Below are positions 6,430 through 15,669 of a stretch of 30,223 bases of DNA, one piece after another. The first letter of the stretch is position 1; every line of letters starts with the position of its first letter. Location of the stretch: positions 1 to 30,223 of the IMG/VR virus record IMGVR_UViG_3300048592_000628; one strand, given 5' to 3'. Under the pieces are notes generated by a model, which was not told the origin of the DNA, did no database searches, and worked only from the letters and a program-made list of their open reading frames with translations. The translations under genes were made by a program, and so were the position numbers. The DNA is from a virus.

Positions 6430-8490
6430 ATGGCGTTTGAATCGCTCACGATCGACCTGAACGCGCGGCTCGCGAAGTTCGAGACCGAGCTGCGCAAGGT
6501 CGGCACGTCGGTCGAGCGCCACGCGAAGCAGACCGAGCGCGCCTACAAGCAGGCCTTCGACAACATGGAGGCGGCCGCGCACCGGCTCGCCGGCGTGCTC
6601 GGGGTCGGGCTCACGATCGGCGGCCTGGCCGCCTTCGCGCGCGACTCGGTCTCGGCGATCGCCGCGCTTGACGACCTGTCGGAGAAGACCGGCCTCACCG
6701 TCGAGCTGCTCGACCAGCTCGGCCAGGTCGCGACTATCGGCGGGCACTCGCTCGACGACGTCGCCGGGCTCGCCTCGAAGTTCGCGAAGAACGTGGCGCT
6801 CGCCGCGGGCGGGAACAAGGAGCTCCTCAAGACCTTCGAGGAGCTGGGGATCTCGCAGGAGCAGCTCCAGCGCCAGGCCTTCGACGAGACCTTCCTGCAG
6901 TTCGCGCGCGCGGTCGCCACCGCCGAGAACCAGGTCAACGCGATCGCCCGGGCGCAGGTCCTCGCCGGCAAGGCGGCCGCCGAGCAGATCCCCTTCTTCC
7001 GCGACCTCGCCGAGGAAGGCCTGCGCGGTGCGCGCGTCACCGAGGAGCAGGCCGCCGCGGCGGACAAGTTCGAGAAGAACCTCAAGCGGCTGTCGCTCGC
7101 GGTCGACTCGCTCAAGATCGCGATCGGCAACGAGCTCGTCGAGCAGTTGAACCGCGTCGCCGACGCGATGATCGAGGCGGCGAAGCAGGGCGGCGTCCTC
7201 CACGGCGTGTGGCAAGGCCTCATCTCCTCGATGTCGGAGTCCTTCGGCTCGAAGGCGGCGAACGACCTCGGCCGCGTGGTGACGCAGCTCGAGGGCGCCG
7301 AGCGGGTGCTCGCGAACCTGCAGGCGCAGGCCGCCGCCGCCCGCCCGAGCGCCTTCGCCGGCGCGATCGCGCAGCAGGAGGCGCTCGTCAAGCGCCTGCG
7401 CGCGGAGCGGGCGCAGCTCCAGGCGCTGGTCGACATCGAGACCCCGGGCCGGGTGTTCGGCACTGACAACAAGCCGGCGGCGGCGCGACGGCGCGCGGGT
7501 GAGGCGACCGGCATCAGCAGCGGCGGGGGCGCGGCGGCCGCCGAGCGCAAGCTGGCCGACATGTTCGAGCAGCGCCGCGCCCAGCTCGAGCAGGAGCTGC
7601 AGCGCACCCAGCAGCTCACCGTCGTCGAGCAGCTCCTCGCCGACCTGCAGACCGAGCGCTACGCGCGCGTCACCCCGGCGCAGCGCGACGCGCTGATCGC
7701 GCTCGCCGCCCAGGTGGACCTCACGCGCGAGAACATGCAGGTGCAGAAGGAGGCGACCGAGGCCGCCGAGCGCGCGGCCGCCGCCCAGCAGCAGGCGATC
7801 GAGCGCGAGAACGAGCGCCTCGAGGCCGCCGCGGCGCGCTGGCGGGCACTGATCGACCCGACCGAGGAGTACCGCCGCAAGATCGCCGAAATCGCCGAGC
7901 TCGTGAACCGCGAGAAGCTCACCCCGGAGGAGGGCCAGATCGCGCTCGAGTCCGAGGCGGCGAAGCTGCTCGCGCAGATGAACATCCTCGGCGAGCAGAC
8001 CGAGAAGACGAACGACATCGCGCGCGACCTCGGGCTCACCTTCTCGAGCGCGTTCGAAGACGCGGTGATCAAGGGCGAGAAGTTCTCCGACGTGCTGCGC
8101 GGGATCGAGCAGGACCTGCTGCGGATGCTGGCGCGCGAGCTCGTCACGAAGCCGCTCTTCGAGCAGTTCGACAAGCTCCTGAAGGGCTTCGGCGCCGGCG
8201 CCGCCGGCGGGGATCTCTTCTCGTCGATCTTCAGCGGCATCGGCGGGCTCTTCGGCTTCCAGCACGGCGGCAGCTTCACCGTCGGCGGATCGGGCGGGCC
8301 GGACTCGAAGATCGTCGCCTTCCGCGCCACCCCGGGCGAGCAGGTCACCGTCGCCCCGCCCGGCCAGGGCGGCGGCGTGAACCTCGTCGTCAACTTCAAT
8401 TCGCCGGTCCCGCAGGACCGCCGCTCGCAGCTCCAGGTCGCGGCCGACGTCGGCCGCGCGGCCGCGCGCGCCACCCGCCGCAACGGCTGA
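6430..8490 (+). CDS. Tail tape measure protein, 686 aa
   Basis: This protein sets tail length and is ejected during infection. It has the expected long-helix composition (many Ala, Glu, Gln, Arg) with coiled coil at about 30-60, 380-430 and 440-480. A small hydrophobic stretch (GVLGVGLTIGGLAAFA, about 57-72) and SAIAALDDLSEKTGLTVELL are typical of tape-measure N-termini. The C-terminus holds GLTFSSAFEDAVIKGEKFSDVLRGI and FGFQHGGSFTVGGSGGPDS, as in lambda-type tail-length proteins (COG5281). 686 residues suggest a fairly short tail, about 100 nm if the usual 1.5 angstrom per residue holds. The ATG directly follows the chaperone stop. Confidence 0.92.
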   Translation: MAFESLTIDLNARLAKFETELRKVGTSVERHAKQTERAYKQAFDNMEAAAHRLAGVLGVGLTIGGLAAFARDSVSAIAALDDLSEKTGLTVELLDQLGQVATIGGHSLDDVAGLASKFAKNVALAAGGNKELLKTFEELGISQEQLQRQAFDETFLQFARAVATAENQVNAIARAQVLAGKAAAEQIPFFRDLAEEGLRGARVTEEQAAAADKFEKNLKRLSLAVDSLKIAIGNELVEQLNRVADAMIEAAKQGGVLHGVWQGLISSMSESFGSKAANDLGRVVTQLEGAERVLANLQAQAAAARPSAFAGAIAQQEALVKRLRAERAQLQALVDIETPGRVFGTDNKPAAARRRAGEATGISSGGGAAAAERKLADMFEQRRAQLEQELQRTQQLTVVEQLLADLQTERYARVTPAQRDALIALAAQVDLTRENMQVQKEATEAAERAAAAQQQAIERENERLEAAAARWRALIDPTEEYRRKIAEIAELVNREKLTPEEGQIALESEAAKLLAQMNILGEQTEKTNDIARDLGLTFSSAFEDAVIKGEKFSDVLRGIEQDLLRMLARELVTKPLFEQFDKLLKGFGAGAAGGDLFSSIFSGIGGLFGFQHGGSFTVGGSGGPDSKIVAFRATPGEQVTVAPPGQGGGVNLVVNFNSPVPQDRRSQLQVAADVGRAAARATRRNG

Positions 8491-8493
8491 CCG

Positions 8494-9366
8494 ATGTTCT
8501 TCGAGACCCGCTTCTTCGACAACCTCGCCCCCGGCGCGGTCGGCGGGCCGTCGTGGCTCACCGAGGTGGTGGAGCTCGACAGCGGCGCCGAGCAGCGCAA
8601 CATCGTCTGGGCGGAGCCGCGCCAGCGCTACTCGATCGCGCTCGTGAACCGCCCGCAGGCCGAGCTCGACGCGGTGGGCGCCGCCTTCCGCATCCTGAAG
8701 GGCCGCGCGAACGGATGCCGCTTCCGCGACTGGACCGACTACCTCGTCACCACGGCGAACGGGCGCCTGGGCACCGGGGCGACCGGCACCGGCTATCCGA
8801 CCTACCAGCTCTACAAGCGCTACACCGCCGCGTCGACCAATAGCGACCGGCCGACCAAGAAGCCGACGAGCGGCACGGTGACGGTCTATCGCAACGCCGC
8901 CCCGGTCACCGTCGGCGCCGGCGCCGGACAGATCGCGATCGACTACACGACCGGGATCGTCACCTTCGTCGCCGACGACTCCGACACGGTGACGGCGGTC
9001 ACGCCCGGCGCGACGACCAGCGTGACGCTGACCGCGGCCCTCACCGGCCTGTCGATCGGCGAGCGGCTGTATCTGTCGGGCCTCGGGGGGACGATCGGCG
9101 CGGCGCTGAACGGCATCGCGCACGTCATCACCAACATCGCGACCAACGTCTACACGCTATCGACGAACACGACCGGCCTCGCCTGGACCTCGGGCGGCAG
9201 CGGCTTCGCCTACCCGCAGGACGGCGAGCCGCTCACCTGGGCGGGCGAGTTCGACGTGCCGGTGCGCCTGGACACCGACGCGATGCAGGCCTCGGTGCGC
9301 AACGCCGCGGGCGGGCGGCTCGTCATGTCCTGGGACTCGATCGAGCTGATCGAGCTGCGCGAATGA
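8494..9366 (+). CDS. DUF2460 distal tail protein with inserted domain, 290 aa
   Basis: Matches the TIGR02217/DUF2460 family, the GTA gp12-like distal tail protein. The start FFETRFFDNLAPGAVGGPSW and the central FRILKGRANGCRFRDWTDYL (66-84) are diagnostic, and the end WAGEFDVPVRLDTDAMQASV (249-268) closes the domain. Usual members are about 200-215 residues; here residues about 167-240 are an extra segment (LSIGERLYLSGLGGTIGAAL, then VITNIATNVYTLSTNTTGLA). That segment resembles the barrel module in the tail tube protein. The stop overlaps the next ATG by four bases (ATGA). Confidence 0.9.
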   Translation: MFFETRFFDNLAPGAVGGPSWLTEVVELDSGAEQRNIVWAEPRQRYSIALVNRPQAELDAVGAAFRILKGRANGCRFRDWTDYLVTTANGRLGTGATGTGYPTYQLYKRYTAASTNSDRPTKKPTSGTVTVYRNAAPVTVGAGAGQIAIDYTTGIVTFVADDSDTVTAVTPGATTSVTLTAALTGLSIGERLYLSGLGGTIGAALNGIAHVITNIATNVYTLSTNTTGLAWTSGGSGFAYPQDGEPLTWAGEFDVPVRLDTDAMQASVRNAAGGRLVMSWDSIELIELRE

Positions 9367-10418
9367 AGACCGTCTCCGGCGCCTTCGAGTCGCACATCGC
9401 CGGCGAGACGACGAGCGTCGCGACGATCTACAAGCTCACCCGGCGTGACGGCACGGTCCTCGGGTTCACCAGTCACGACCGCGACCTCGTGCTCGGCGGG
9501 GTGACCTACCACACCGCGGTCGGCGATGCGCCCTCCGAGGTCACCTCCAGCGCGGACCTGGCGGTCGACAACCTCGAGGTCATCGCGCTCATCGACGACG
9601 TGCGGATCGTCGAGTCGGAGCTGCTGGCCGGCCTGTACGACTTCGCCACGATCGAGATCTCGGAGGTCAACCACCAGGACCTCAGCCAGGACCGGATGAT
9701 CCTGCGCGCCGGGGTGCTCGGCGAGCAGACGGTCGCGCGCGGCCGGACGCGCGTCGAGCTGCGGGGGGTGATGCAGTACCTACAGCAGACGATCGGACGA
9801 ATCCACCAGAAGCGCTGCGACGCGGACCTCGGCGATGCGCGCTGCAAGGTGCGGCTGGCCCCGTCGGCGTGGGCAGCGACGACCGGCTACTCGGTGCGCA
9901 GCGCCCGCGACGCGAACACCGGGTCGGTGGTGCGGCCGTCGGTGTTCAACGATCGGCATTTCAAGTGCACGACCGCCGGCACCTCGGGCGGGTCGGAGCC
10001 GTCCTGGAACACCTCGCTCGGCGGCACGACGAACGACGGGTCGGTCGTCTGGACGGCGATCGAGGCGCTCACGGTCGAGAGCTCGGTCGCGACCGTGACG
10101 AGCCGGCGCGTGTTCAGTACCGCGGCGATCAGCCGCGCCGATGGCTGGTTCGACGGTGGGGTGGTGACCTGGCTGACGGGGCTCAACGCCGGCCTCGAGG
10201 GCGAGGTCAAGCGCTGGACGGACAGCTCGAACACGATCGAGCTGCACCAGGCGATGCCGTTCAACATCGCGGCGAGCGACACCTTCACCGTCACCGCCGG
10301 GTGCGACCTGCTGCGCGCCACCTGCAAGACCAAGTTCGACAACATCTACAACTTCCGCGGGTTCCCGGACATGCCGACGCGCGACGCGGTGCTCGCCTAC
10401 CCGGACTCGCCGGTGTGA
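9363..10418 (+). CDS. DUF2163 tail hub protein with inserted module, 351 aa
   Basis: TIGR02218/DUF2163 (GTA gp13-like). Diagnostic stretches are LGFTSHDRDLVLGGVTYHTA (33-52), LLAGLYDFATIEISEVN (88-104) and LRGVMQYLQQTIGRIHQKRC (133-152). Cys152, Cys161, Cys314 and Cys321 are spaced like the Fe-S ligands reported for the GTA hub and lambda gpL-type proteins; cluster binding here is inference. Residues about 168-232 (SAWAATTGYSV... FKCTTAGTSGGSEPSW... NDGSVVWTA) look like an inserted beta module of the carbohydrate-binding type recurrent in phage tails. It falls between the two Cys pairs. The end overlaps the NlpC/P60 start. Confidence 0.88.
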   Translation: MKTVSGAFESHIAGETTSVATIYKLTRRDGTVLGFTSHDRDLVLGGVTYHTAVGDAPSEVTSSADLAVDNLEVIALIDDVRIVESELLAGLYDFATIEISEVNHQDLSQDRMILRAGVLGEQTVARGRTRVELRGVMQYLQQTIGRIHQKRCDADLGDARCKVRLAPSAWAATTGYSVRSARDANTGSVVRPSVFNDRHFKCTTAGTSGGSEPSWNTSLGGTTNDGSVVWTAIEALTVESSVATVTSRRVFSTAAISRADGWFDGGVVTWLTGLNAGLEGEVKRWTDSSNTIELHQAMPFNIAASDTFTVTAGCDLLRATCKTKFDNIYNFRGFPDMPTRDAVLAYPDSPV

Positions 10419-10825
10419 CGACGCGCGAGGCGATCATCGCTGAGGCCCGCACCTGGCTCGCCACGCCGTTCGTCCACCAGGGCCGCGCGCGCGGCCGCGC
10501 GGTCGACTGTCTCGGCGTGGTGGCGATGGTCGGGCGTGCGCTCGGGCTCACCGACTACGATCGCACCGACTACGGCCGCATCCCGAACCCGAAGCGCATG
10601 CGGGACGAGCTCCGCGCGCACCTCGAGGAAATCCCCATCGCCGACGCGCGGCCTGGCGACATCGTGCATATGGCCTGGACGCGGCAGCCGATGCACCTCG
10701 GCATCCTGACCGAGCTCGGCATCCTGCACGCTTACTCGGCGATCCGGGCTGTGGTTGAGCATCCTCTCGACGACACCTGGCGCGGCCGCATCCGGTTCGC
10801 GTATCGGTTCCCCGGGGTCGCCTGA
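10415..10825 (+). CDS. NlpC/P60 tail-tip peptidase, 136 aa
   Basis: Cell-wall endopeptidase of the GTA gp14 type (TIGR02219), thought to open murein under the tail tip. The GTG start at 10415 overlaps the previous TGA. Catalytic Cys32 is in AVDCLGVV, the general-base His94 in MHLGIL, and His105 in ILHAYSAI; spacing and length are typical. An extended HQGRARGRAVDC lead is the family signature. PGDIVHM at 80-86 is the usual strand before the His. It abuts the tip protein gene (TGA then ATG at 10826). Confidence 0.92.
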   Translation: MTTREAIIAEARTWLATPFVHQGRARGRAVDCLGVVAMVGRALGLTDYDRTDYGRIPNPKRMRDELRAHLEEIPIADARPGDIVHMAWTRQPMHLGILTELGILHAYSAIRAVVEHPLDDTWRGRIRFAYRFPGVA

Positions 10826-13800
10826 ATGGCACAGCTCGCCCTCGGCGTCGGCGGCGCCATCATCGGCTCGTTCTTCGGGCCGCTCGGCACCTCGATCGGC
10901 TTCGCGATCGGCTCGGCGATCGGCGCGTACCTCTTCCGCCCCGACGGGCCGACGTTCGAGGGGCCGCGGCTCGCGGACCTGACGGCCCCCGGCGGTGCGG
11001 AGGGCACCGGCATCGCGTGGGTACGCGGGACGATGCGGGTGAAATGCCCGGTGTTCTGGTCGACCGACATCCTCGAGACCCGCCACGAGGAGGAGGTCGA
11101 GGCCGAGGGCGGCAAGGGCGGCGGCCCGCCCAGCGCGACGCAGGTGACCTACACCTACAGCGTGTCGTTCGCCTGCACGGTGTGCGACGGCTACCCGAAC
11201 GGCATCACCGGCATTCGCCGGATCTGGGCCGACTCGAAGCTGCTCTGGTCGATCGGCGACGGGGCGACACCGGAGACGTTCGCCGCGAACACCGAGCGCG
11301 GCACGATCCGCGTGTACGCGGGCACCGAAACGCAGACGCCCGACCCGCTGCTCGCCGCCACGATCGGCGTCGACGACTGCCCCGCGTTTCGCGGCACGGC
11401 CTATCTCGTATTCGACACGCTGCAGCTCGCCGACTTCGCGAATCATCGGCCGATCATCGAGGCCGAGGTGGTGGTGGCGGGTGCACCGGCCTACCCGGTG
11501 CACACGAAGGCCGAGACGTCCTACGACTGGACGCGCATCGCCGTCGACCGCAAGCGCACGAAAATCCTGCTGACCGAAACGAACATCACCGCCGGAGACT
11601 GGATCTGGCGATGGTCGGGCGGCTCGGATAACCCGGTGCGGTTCGCGCAATACCAGCCCGACACCTCGGCCGCCTCAGAGGTCACCTCGATCGGGCTGAA
11701 CGAAGCGCTCGACGAGCTCGTCGTGTTTCAGAACCCGTCGCCGGTGGCGCTCGGCGTGATCCTGACGCGGTTCGACGCGGCAACCGGCGCTTACATCGGC
11801 CGGTCGCACCCGACGCCGATCGGCCTTGGCACGAGCGGCAGCGCCGAAAACATCCGATTCTCGGTCGGCTGGCACTTCGACCGCGTCAATGCCTGTTTCT
11901 GGACACTCGGCGACGGCGACGGCAGCGGCGAGGCCTTCCTCGTGCGCGCGGTGCCGTCGGCGGGCCAGTCGGCGATTCAGTCGGCGGTCAACCTCGGCCA
12001 GGTGATCGGTGCCCCGCTGAACCACACGCCGATGGTCGACGGCGACGGCGTGGTGTGGCTCTGCGGCGACGATTACCTCGTGAAAACCGGCGCGGTGCCG
12101 GAAATTTTCTCGATCGGCGCCACGGTCGGGTCCGAAAAGGCTTTCCTCTGGTCCGCACGCGGCGAGGTGTGGATACCGCGCACCTCGAGTCACAGCACCC
12201 TCGGATGGCGCGTGTTCAACATCGCCGCCGAGACGTGGTCGAACTCGGTCGACCTTGGCCTCGGCACCTGGACGGTCAGCTATACCCTCGGCATCGAGAA
12301 CGACGTCGGCCAGGCGTGGTTCGGCGGCGGGGCGATGCCGCCAGATTGGGCGACGCTGCGCTCGACCGACGGGACGCAAATGGCCTCGCACAACCAGAGC
12401 ACCGTCGGCGGGTTGTCCTGGTTCTACGCGCCTGGGGTGATCATCGCCGAGCAGTCGGTGACCGACGTGCGCTCGTTTTTCGAGCGCAGCCTCGCCGTTG
12501 CGGGCATCCCGCTCGACGACCTGGTCGACGACATCAGCACGCTTGCCGGCGCGCCGTCGCTCGACGCCGGCTCGCTCTCGAGCGACACGGTGCGCGGCTA
12601 TCTGATGGCGCGGCCGATGACGGCGCGCGGGGCGCTCGAGCCGCTGATGGGTGCGTTCAGCTTCGATGCCGTCGAGCACGATGGAGAGCTGACTTACGTC
12701 AAGCGGGGCGGGGCGGTGGCCGCGACGCTGACCGCCGCGGACCTGGTGACGCCGGTCACCATCAACCGCGCGCTCGAAAGCGAGCTGCCGGCGACGATCT
12801 ACCTGCTCTTCGCCAACCAGGACCTCGACTACAACATCGGGGTGGCGCGCGCCCGGCGCCAGGTGACCGAGGCGCGGAACGTCAGTCAGGTCGATTTTCC
12901 GATCGCGTTCAATTCGAGCGAAGCACACCAGGCGGTCGACCGCATCATGCGGTATGCCTGGCTCGAGCGGGAGCGGTTCGAGTTCAGCGTGCGCCCGCGC
13001 TGGCGGGTGCTCGAGCCGACCGACGTCGTGACCCTACCCGACGGGCAGCGGGTGCGGCTGACGCGCGTCGAGTACACCTCGAACGGCCCGGTGAAGTGCC
13101 AGGCGGTGAGCGACGACGATGGTGCGCTCACGAGCTACGCGGTGGGCAACGCTACCGAGACCGGCACCGGGGTCAACCTCGGGGCAAACGGGCCGACGAC
13201 CGGCATCGTGCTCGACCTGCCCCTGCTCGTGGACAGTCACGACGACGAGGGCGTGTACGTCGCCGCCACGGGGGAAAGCGCCAACTGGTCCGGCGCGGTG
13301 ATTTTCTATTCGCGCGACAACGGGGCGAGCTGGCAGGGCGCCGCGCCGACCTCGACGCCGGCGCGGATCGGCGCGGTGACGAGCGGCAAGATGCGCGCCG
13401 GGCCAGTGGGGTCGCTCTGGGATCACGAGAGCGTGATTACCGTGCGGCTCGTGCACCCGAGCTCGACCATCAGCGCGCCGGCCTCCCTCGAGACGTTTTA
13501 CAACGGCGCGAACGCGTTCGCGATCGGTTCTGACGGCGAGAACTGGGAAATCGTGCAGGCGTACTCGGTCACCGGCAACGCCGACGGCACCTACACGCTC
13601 AAGGATTTCCTCCGCGGCCGCAAGGGCACCGAGCGCGTCGCGCAGGCCTGGCTGCCCGGCGCAAAGCTCGTCTTTCTCGAGGAGGGCCCGATCAAGCGCG
13701 CGCGGTTCCCGTTCGCCGCGATCGGTACCGACTCGCTCTGGAAAGCCGTGGGATTCGGGTCGAACCTTGCCGACGCGACGCAGGACGCGGAGACGTTCGA

Positions 13801-14716
13801 CGCGGTGAGCGCGATGCCTTATACGCCGACGGCGATCGGCGGGGCGAAGCAGGCCGCCTCGAACGATGTGCAGATTTTCTGGACGCGGCGCGCGCGCAAG
13901 GATCACGAGTGGCGCAACTCGGTCGACGTGCCGCTCGACGAGCCGCTCGAGCAGTACACGCTCGAGGTGTGGGACGAGGGATTCAGCCTGCTCGGGCGCG
14001 AGGTGACCGGGCTGCTCACGCCGGCTTACACGTACACGAGCGCGATGCAGACGGCCGACTTCGGCGGCTCGCAGACGCGCATCGGGGTCAAGGTGCGCCA
14101 GGTGTCAGACCGCGTCGGCGCCGGGTTCCCCGGCGAGGCGGTCGTCGGCACGCCGCGCGAGGCCTTCCAGTTCGACGGGACGATGGTCAATGCCGCGTTT
14201 ACCCGCGGCGAGCTGCCGCTCATGCGCGTCACGCGCACCGGGTCCTCGACGCTGTGGGCGGGGTCGAACTTCACCGCGTCGTTCGGCCGCTGGTACTGGG
14301 AATTCCTGGTCGAGGGCACGGTGACGAGCGATCTGTTCCTCGGGTTGACCGAGAACAACCCGCCGAGCGGGCCGGCGAGCAGCACCTCGAACCGGCTCTG
14401 GCGCGGCAACGGTTCGCTCACCTCCGACGGCGCCGGCCTGACCGGGGTGGCGGCGCCGCTCCCGTTGAGCGGCACCTACAACGTGGTGCGGTTCGCCTGG
14501 GATGCGCGCGCCGGCAAGATCTGGATCGGCAAGAACGAGTCCTGGGGCGACGCGAACCCCGACGAGCAGCTCGCGCACCAGTTCGAGCACACGGCGGGAG
14601 TCAACTGGCGGCCGGCGATCGTGACCGGCTCGGATGGCTCGACCTTCTCGGTCACGCTGTTGAAGCGCGGCAGCCTGCAATACGGCGCACCCGTCGGGTT
14701 CACGCCAATCATCTGA
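10826..14716 (+). CDS. Tail tip / host-specificity protein, 1296 aa
   Basis: Large central tip protein of GTA gp15/lambda gpJ-like type. The N-terminus (LGVGGAIIGSFFGPLGTSIG) is the Gly-rich hydrophobic start usual here, followed by GTGIAWVRGTMRVKCPVFWS and YTYSVSFACTVCDG (to about 120). Residues about 222-540 are an unusual insertion of repeated beta-like blades with WRW, WTLGDGDG and GVVWLCGDD motifs, propeller-like. Residues 545-760 carry the Phage-tail_3 pattern (FFERSLAVAGIPLDDL, ARGALEPLMGAFSFDAVEHD, VTLPDGQRVRLTRVEY). Fibronectin-like repeats follow. Residues about 1112-1290 resemble a SPRY domain (GRWYWEFLVEG, FLGLTENNP, KIWIGKNESWGD). Host receptor binding is inferred. Confidence 0.87.
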   Translation: MAQLALGVGGAIIGSFFGPLGTSIGFAIGSAIGAYLFRPDGPTFEGPRLADLTAPGGAEGTGIAWVRGTMRVKCPVFWSTDILETRHEEEVEAEGGKGGGPPSATQVTYTYSVSFACTVCDGYPNGITGIRRIWADSKLLWSIGDGATPETFAANTERGTIRVYAGTETQTPDPLLAATIGVDDCPAFRGTAYLVFDTLQLADFANHRPIIEAEVVVAGAPAYPVHTKAETSYDWTRIAVDRKRTKILLTETNITAGDWIWRWSGGSDNPVRFAQYQPDTSAASEVTSIGLNEALDELVVFQNPSPVALGVILTRFDAATGAYIGRSHPTPIGLGTSGSAENIRFSVGWHFDRVNACFWTLGDGDGSGEAFLVRAVPSAGQSAIQSAVNLGQVIGAPLNHTPMVDGDGVVWLCGDDYLVKTGAVPEIFSIGATVGSEKAFLWSARGEVWIPRTSSHSTLGWRVFNIAAETWSNSVDLGLGTWTVSYTLGIENDVGQAWFGGGAMPPDWATLRSTDGTQMASHNQSTVGGLSWFYAPGVIIAEQSVTDVRSFFERSLAVAGIPLDDLVDDISTLAGAPSLDAGSLSSDTVRGYLMARPMTARGALEPLMGAFSFDAVEHDGELTYVKRGGAVAATLTAADLVTPVTINRALESELPATIYLLFANQDLDYNIGVARARRQVTEARNVSQVDFPIAFNSSEAHQAVDRIMRYAWLERERFEFSVRPRWRVLEPTDVVTLPDGQRVRLTRVEYTSNGPVKCQAVSDDDGALTSYAVGNATETGTGVNLGANGPTTGIVLDLPLLVDSHDDEGVYVAATGESANWSGAVIFYSRDNGASWQGAAPTSTPARIGAVTSGKMRAGPVGSLWDHESVITVRLVHPSSTISAPASLETFYNGANAFAIGSDGENWEIVQAYSVTGNADGTYTLKDFLRGRKGTERVAQAWLPGAKLVFLEEGPIKRARFPFAAIGTDSLWKAVGFGSNLADATQDAETFDAVSAMPYTPTAIGGAKQAASNDVQIFWTRRARKDHEWRNSVDVPLDEPLEQYTLEVWDEGFSLLGREVTGLLTPAYTYTSAMQTADFGGSQTRIGVKVRQVSDRVGAGFPGEAVVGTPREAFQFDGTMVNAAFTRGELPLMRVTRTGSSTLWAGSNFTASFGRWYWEFLVEGTVTSDLFLGLTENNPPSGPASSTSNRLWRGNGSLTSDGAGLTGVAAPLPLSGTYNVVRFAWDARAGKIWIGKNESWGDANPDEQLAHQFEHTAGVNWRPAIVTGSDGSTFSVTLLKRGSLQYGAPVGFTPII

Positions 14717-14725
14717 GGAGACGCG

Positions 14726-15373
14726 ATGACGACGCTCGCACAGATCGCAAGCGGGGCCTACAACAAGGAAACCGCCGCGAACGAGCTTTTCGGCGCGGTG
14801 TCGCATGCGGGCCTGTTCGGCAAGCGCATCGCGGGCACCTCCGGGCTCACCTTCGGGTTCTACGGCGGCATCATGCTCGTCGACGGGGTGCTCACGAGCA
14901 TCTCGGACGGCACGGTGGCGCTCACCGCGAGCACCACCAACTACATCGAGGCGACGCGCGCCGGCGTCGTGAGCGCGAACACCTCCGGGTTCACCGCCGG
15001 GCGTATCCCGCTCTACACCGCCGCGACGAACGGGAGCGCGATCACCGCGCTCACCGATTACCGCACCTGGGCCGACCCGCCTTCGTGGGTCGGGAGCGTC
15101 CTGGCGAAGACCTGGCCGTCGGACGCGAACTACACGCTCACCGCCGCCGAGGCGCGCGCGCAGTACATCCGCCTCTCGGGCGCGACGCTCACCGCGACGC
15201 GCAACCTGGTCGTGCCGCTCAATGGCCTGTGGATGGTCCACAACAACACCGGCGGCGGGCAGTCCGTCCAGGTCATCGGCGCGACCGGCACCGGCGTCAC
15301 GATCGCCACCGGCAAGACGGCGATCGTCGCCGGCGACGGCACCAACATCAACCGGATCACCGCGGACGTATGA
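14726..15373 (+). CDS. Putative tail fibre / tip-attached protein, 215 aa
   Basis: The ATG at 14726 follows GAGGAGACGCG. The protein is Gly/Thr/Ala-rich and beta-like: LTFGFYGGIMLVDG, TVALTASTTNYIEATRAGVV, AGRIPLYTAATNG, then a C-terminal part SGATLTATRNLVVPLNGLW and GVTIATGKTAIVAGDGTNIN. No enzymatic motif is seen. The C-terminal region resembles the trimeric beta-stranded ends of tail fibres. It is the last gene of the tail module, just before the lysis cassette, where fibre or fibre-associated proteins normally sit. The stop overlaps the next ATG. Confidence 0.7.
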   Translation: MTTLAQIASGAYNKETAANELFGAVSHAGLFGKRIAGTSGLTFGFYGGIMLVDGVLTSISDGTVALTASTTNYIEATRAGVVSANTSGFTAGRIPLYTAATNGSAITALTDYRTWADPPSWVGSVLAKTWPSDANYTLTAAEARAQYIRLSGATLTATRNLVVPLNGLWMVHNNTGGGQSVQVIGATGTGVTIATGKTAIVAGDGTNINRITADV

Positions 15374-15669
15374 CGATGGAAACCTTCCTCTCGTACCTGA
15401 AACTTCCGGTCATCGCGGGGCTCTTCGGCGGCATTGTGAGCCTGCGGTTCTTCGACAAGCTGTCGTTCTGGGGGCGCGTGGTGACCGTGCTTGGCGGCGC
15501 CGGGATCGCGCACTTCACGACGCCGCTCGTCTCCGGCTACTTCGAGGTCGCGCCCCACAACGAGGGCGGAGTCGGCTTCGCCCTGGGCCTCTTCGGCATG
15601 TCGATCGCCGCGGCGGCGTTCGACGCGATCCCCGCCGCGATCCGCAACCGCCTGGGAGGCGGCCAATGA
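15370..15669 (+). CDS. Putative holin, three-TM membrane protein, 99 aa
   Basis: Three hydrophobic segments are visible: about 9-25 (LPVIAGLFGGIVSLRFF), 34-53 (RVVTVLGGAGIAHFTTPLVS) and 66-90 (GGVGFALGLFGMSIAAAAFD). The order P-V-I-A-G-x-x-G-G-I-V-S-L and EGGVGFALGLFGM resembles LydA/Phage_holin_3 type holins. It opens the lysis cassette and overlaps both neighbours (ATGA at 15370 and 15666). Either ATG at 15370 or 15376 could start it; two starts six bases apart recall dual-start holins, but I have no evidence of a working antiholin form. No SD is obvious, so coupling is likely. Confidence 0.7.
   Translation: MTMETFLSYLKLPVIAGLFGGIVSLRFFDKLSFWGRVVTVLGGAGIAHFTTPLVSGYFEVAPHNEGGVGFALGLFGMSIAAAAFDAIPAAIRNRLGGGQ

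Noticed and set aside
5851-9123. A 1090-codon open frame on the minus strand
   Set aside because: It is antisense to the chaperone, tape measure and DUF2460 genes; composition is Arg/Leu/Ala/Glu-rich without domains, typical of G+C-rich DNA with codon-biased genes on the other strand.
12055-13533. A 492-codon plus-strand frame inside the tip protein gene
   Set aside because: Arg-rich, shifted-frame shadow of the tip gene, with no start signal or domain.
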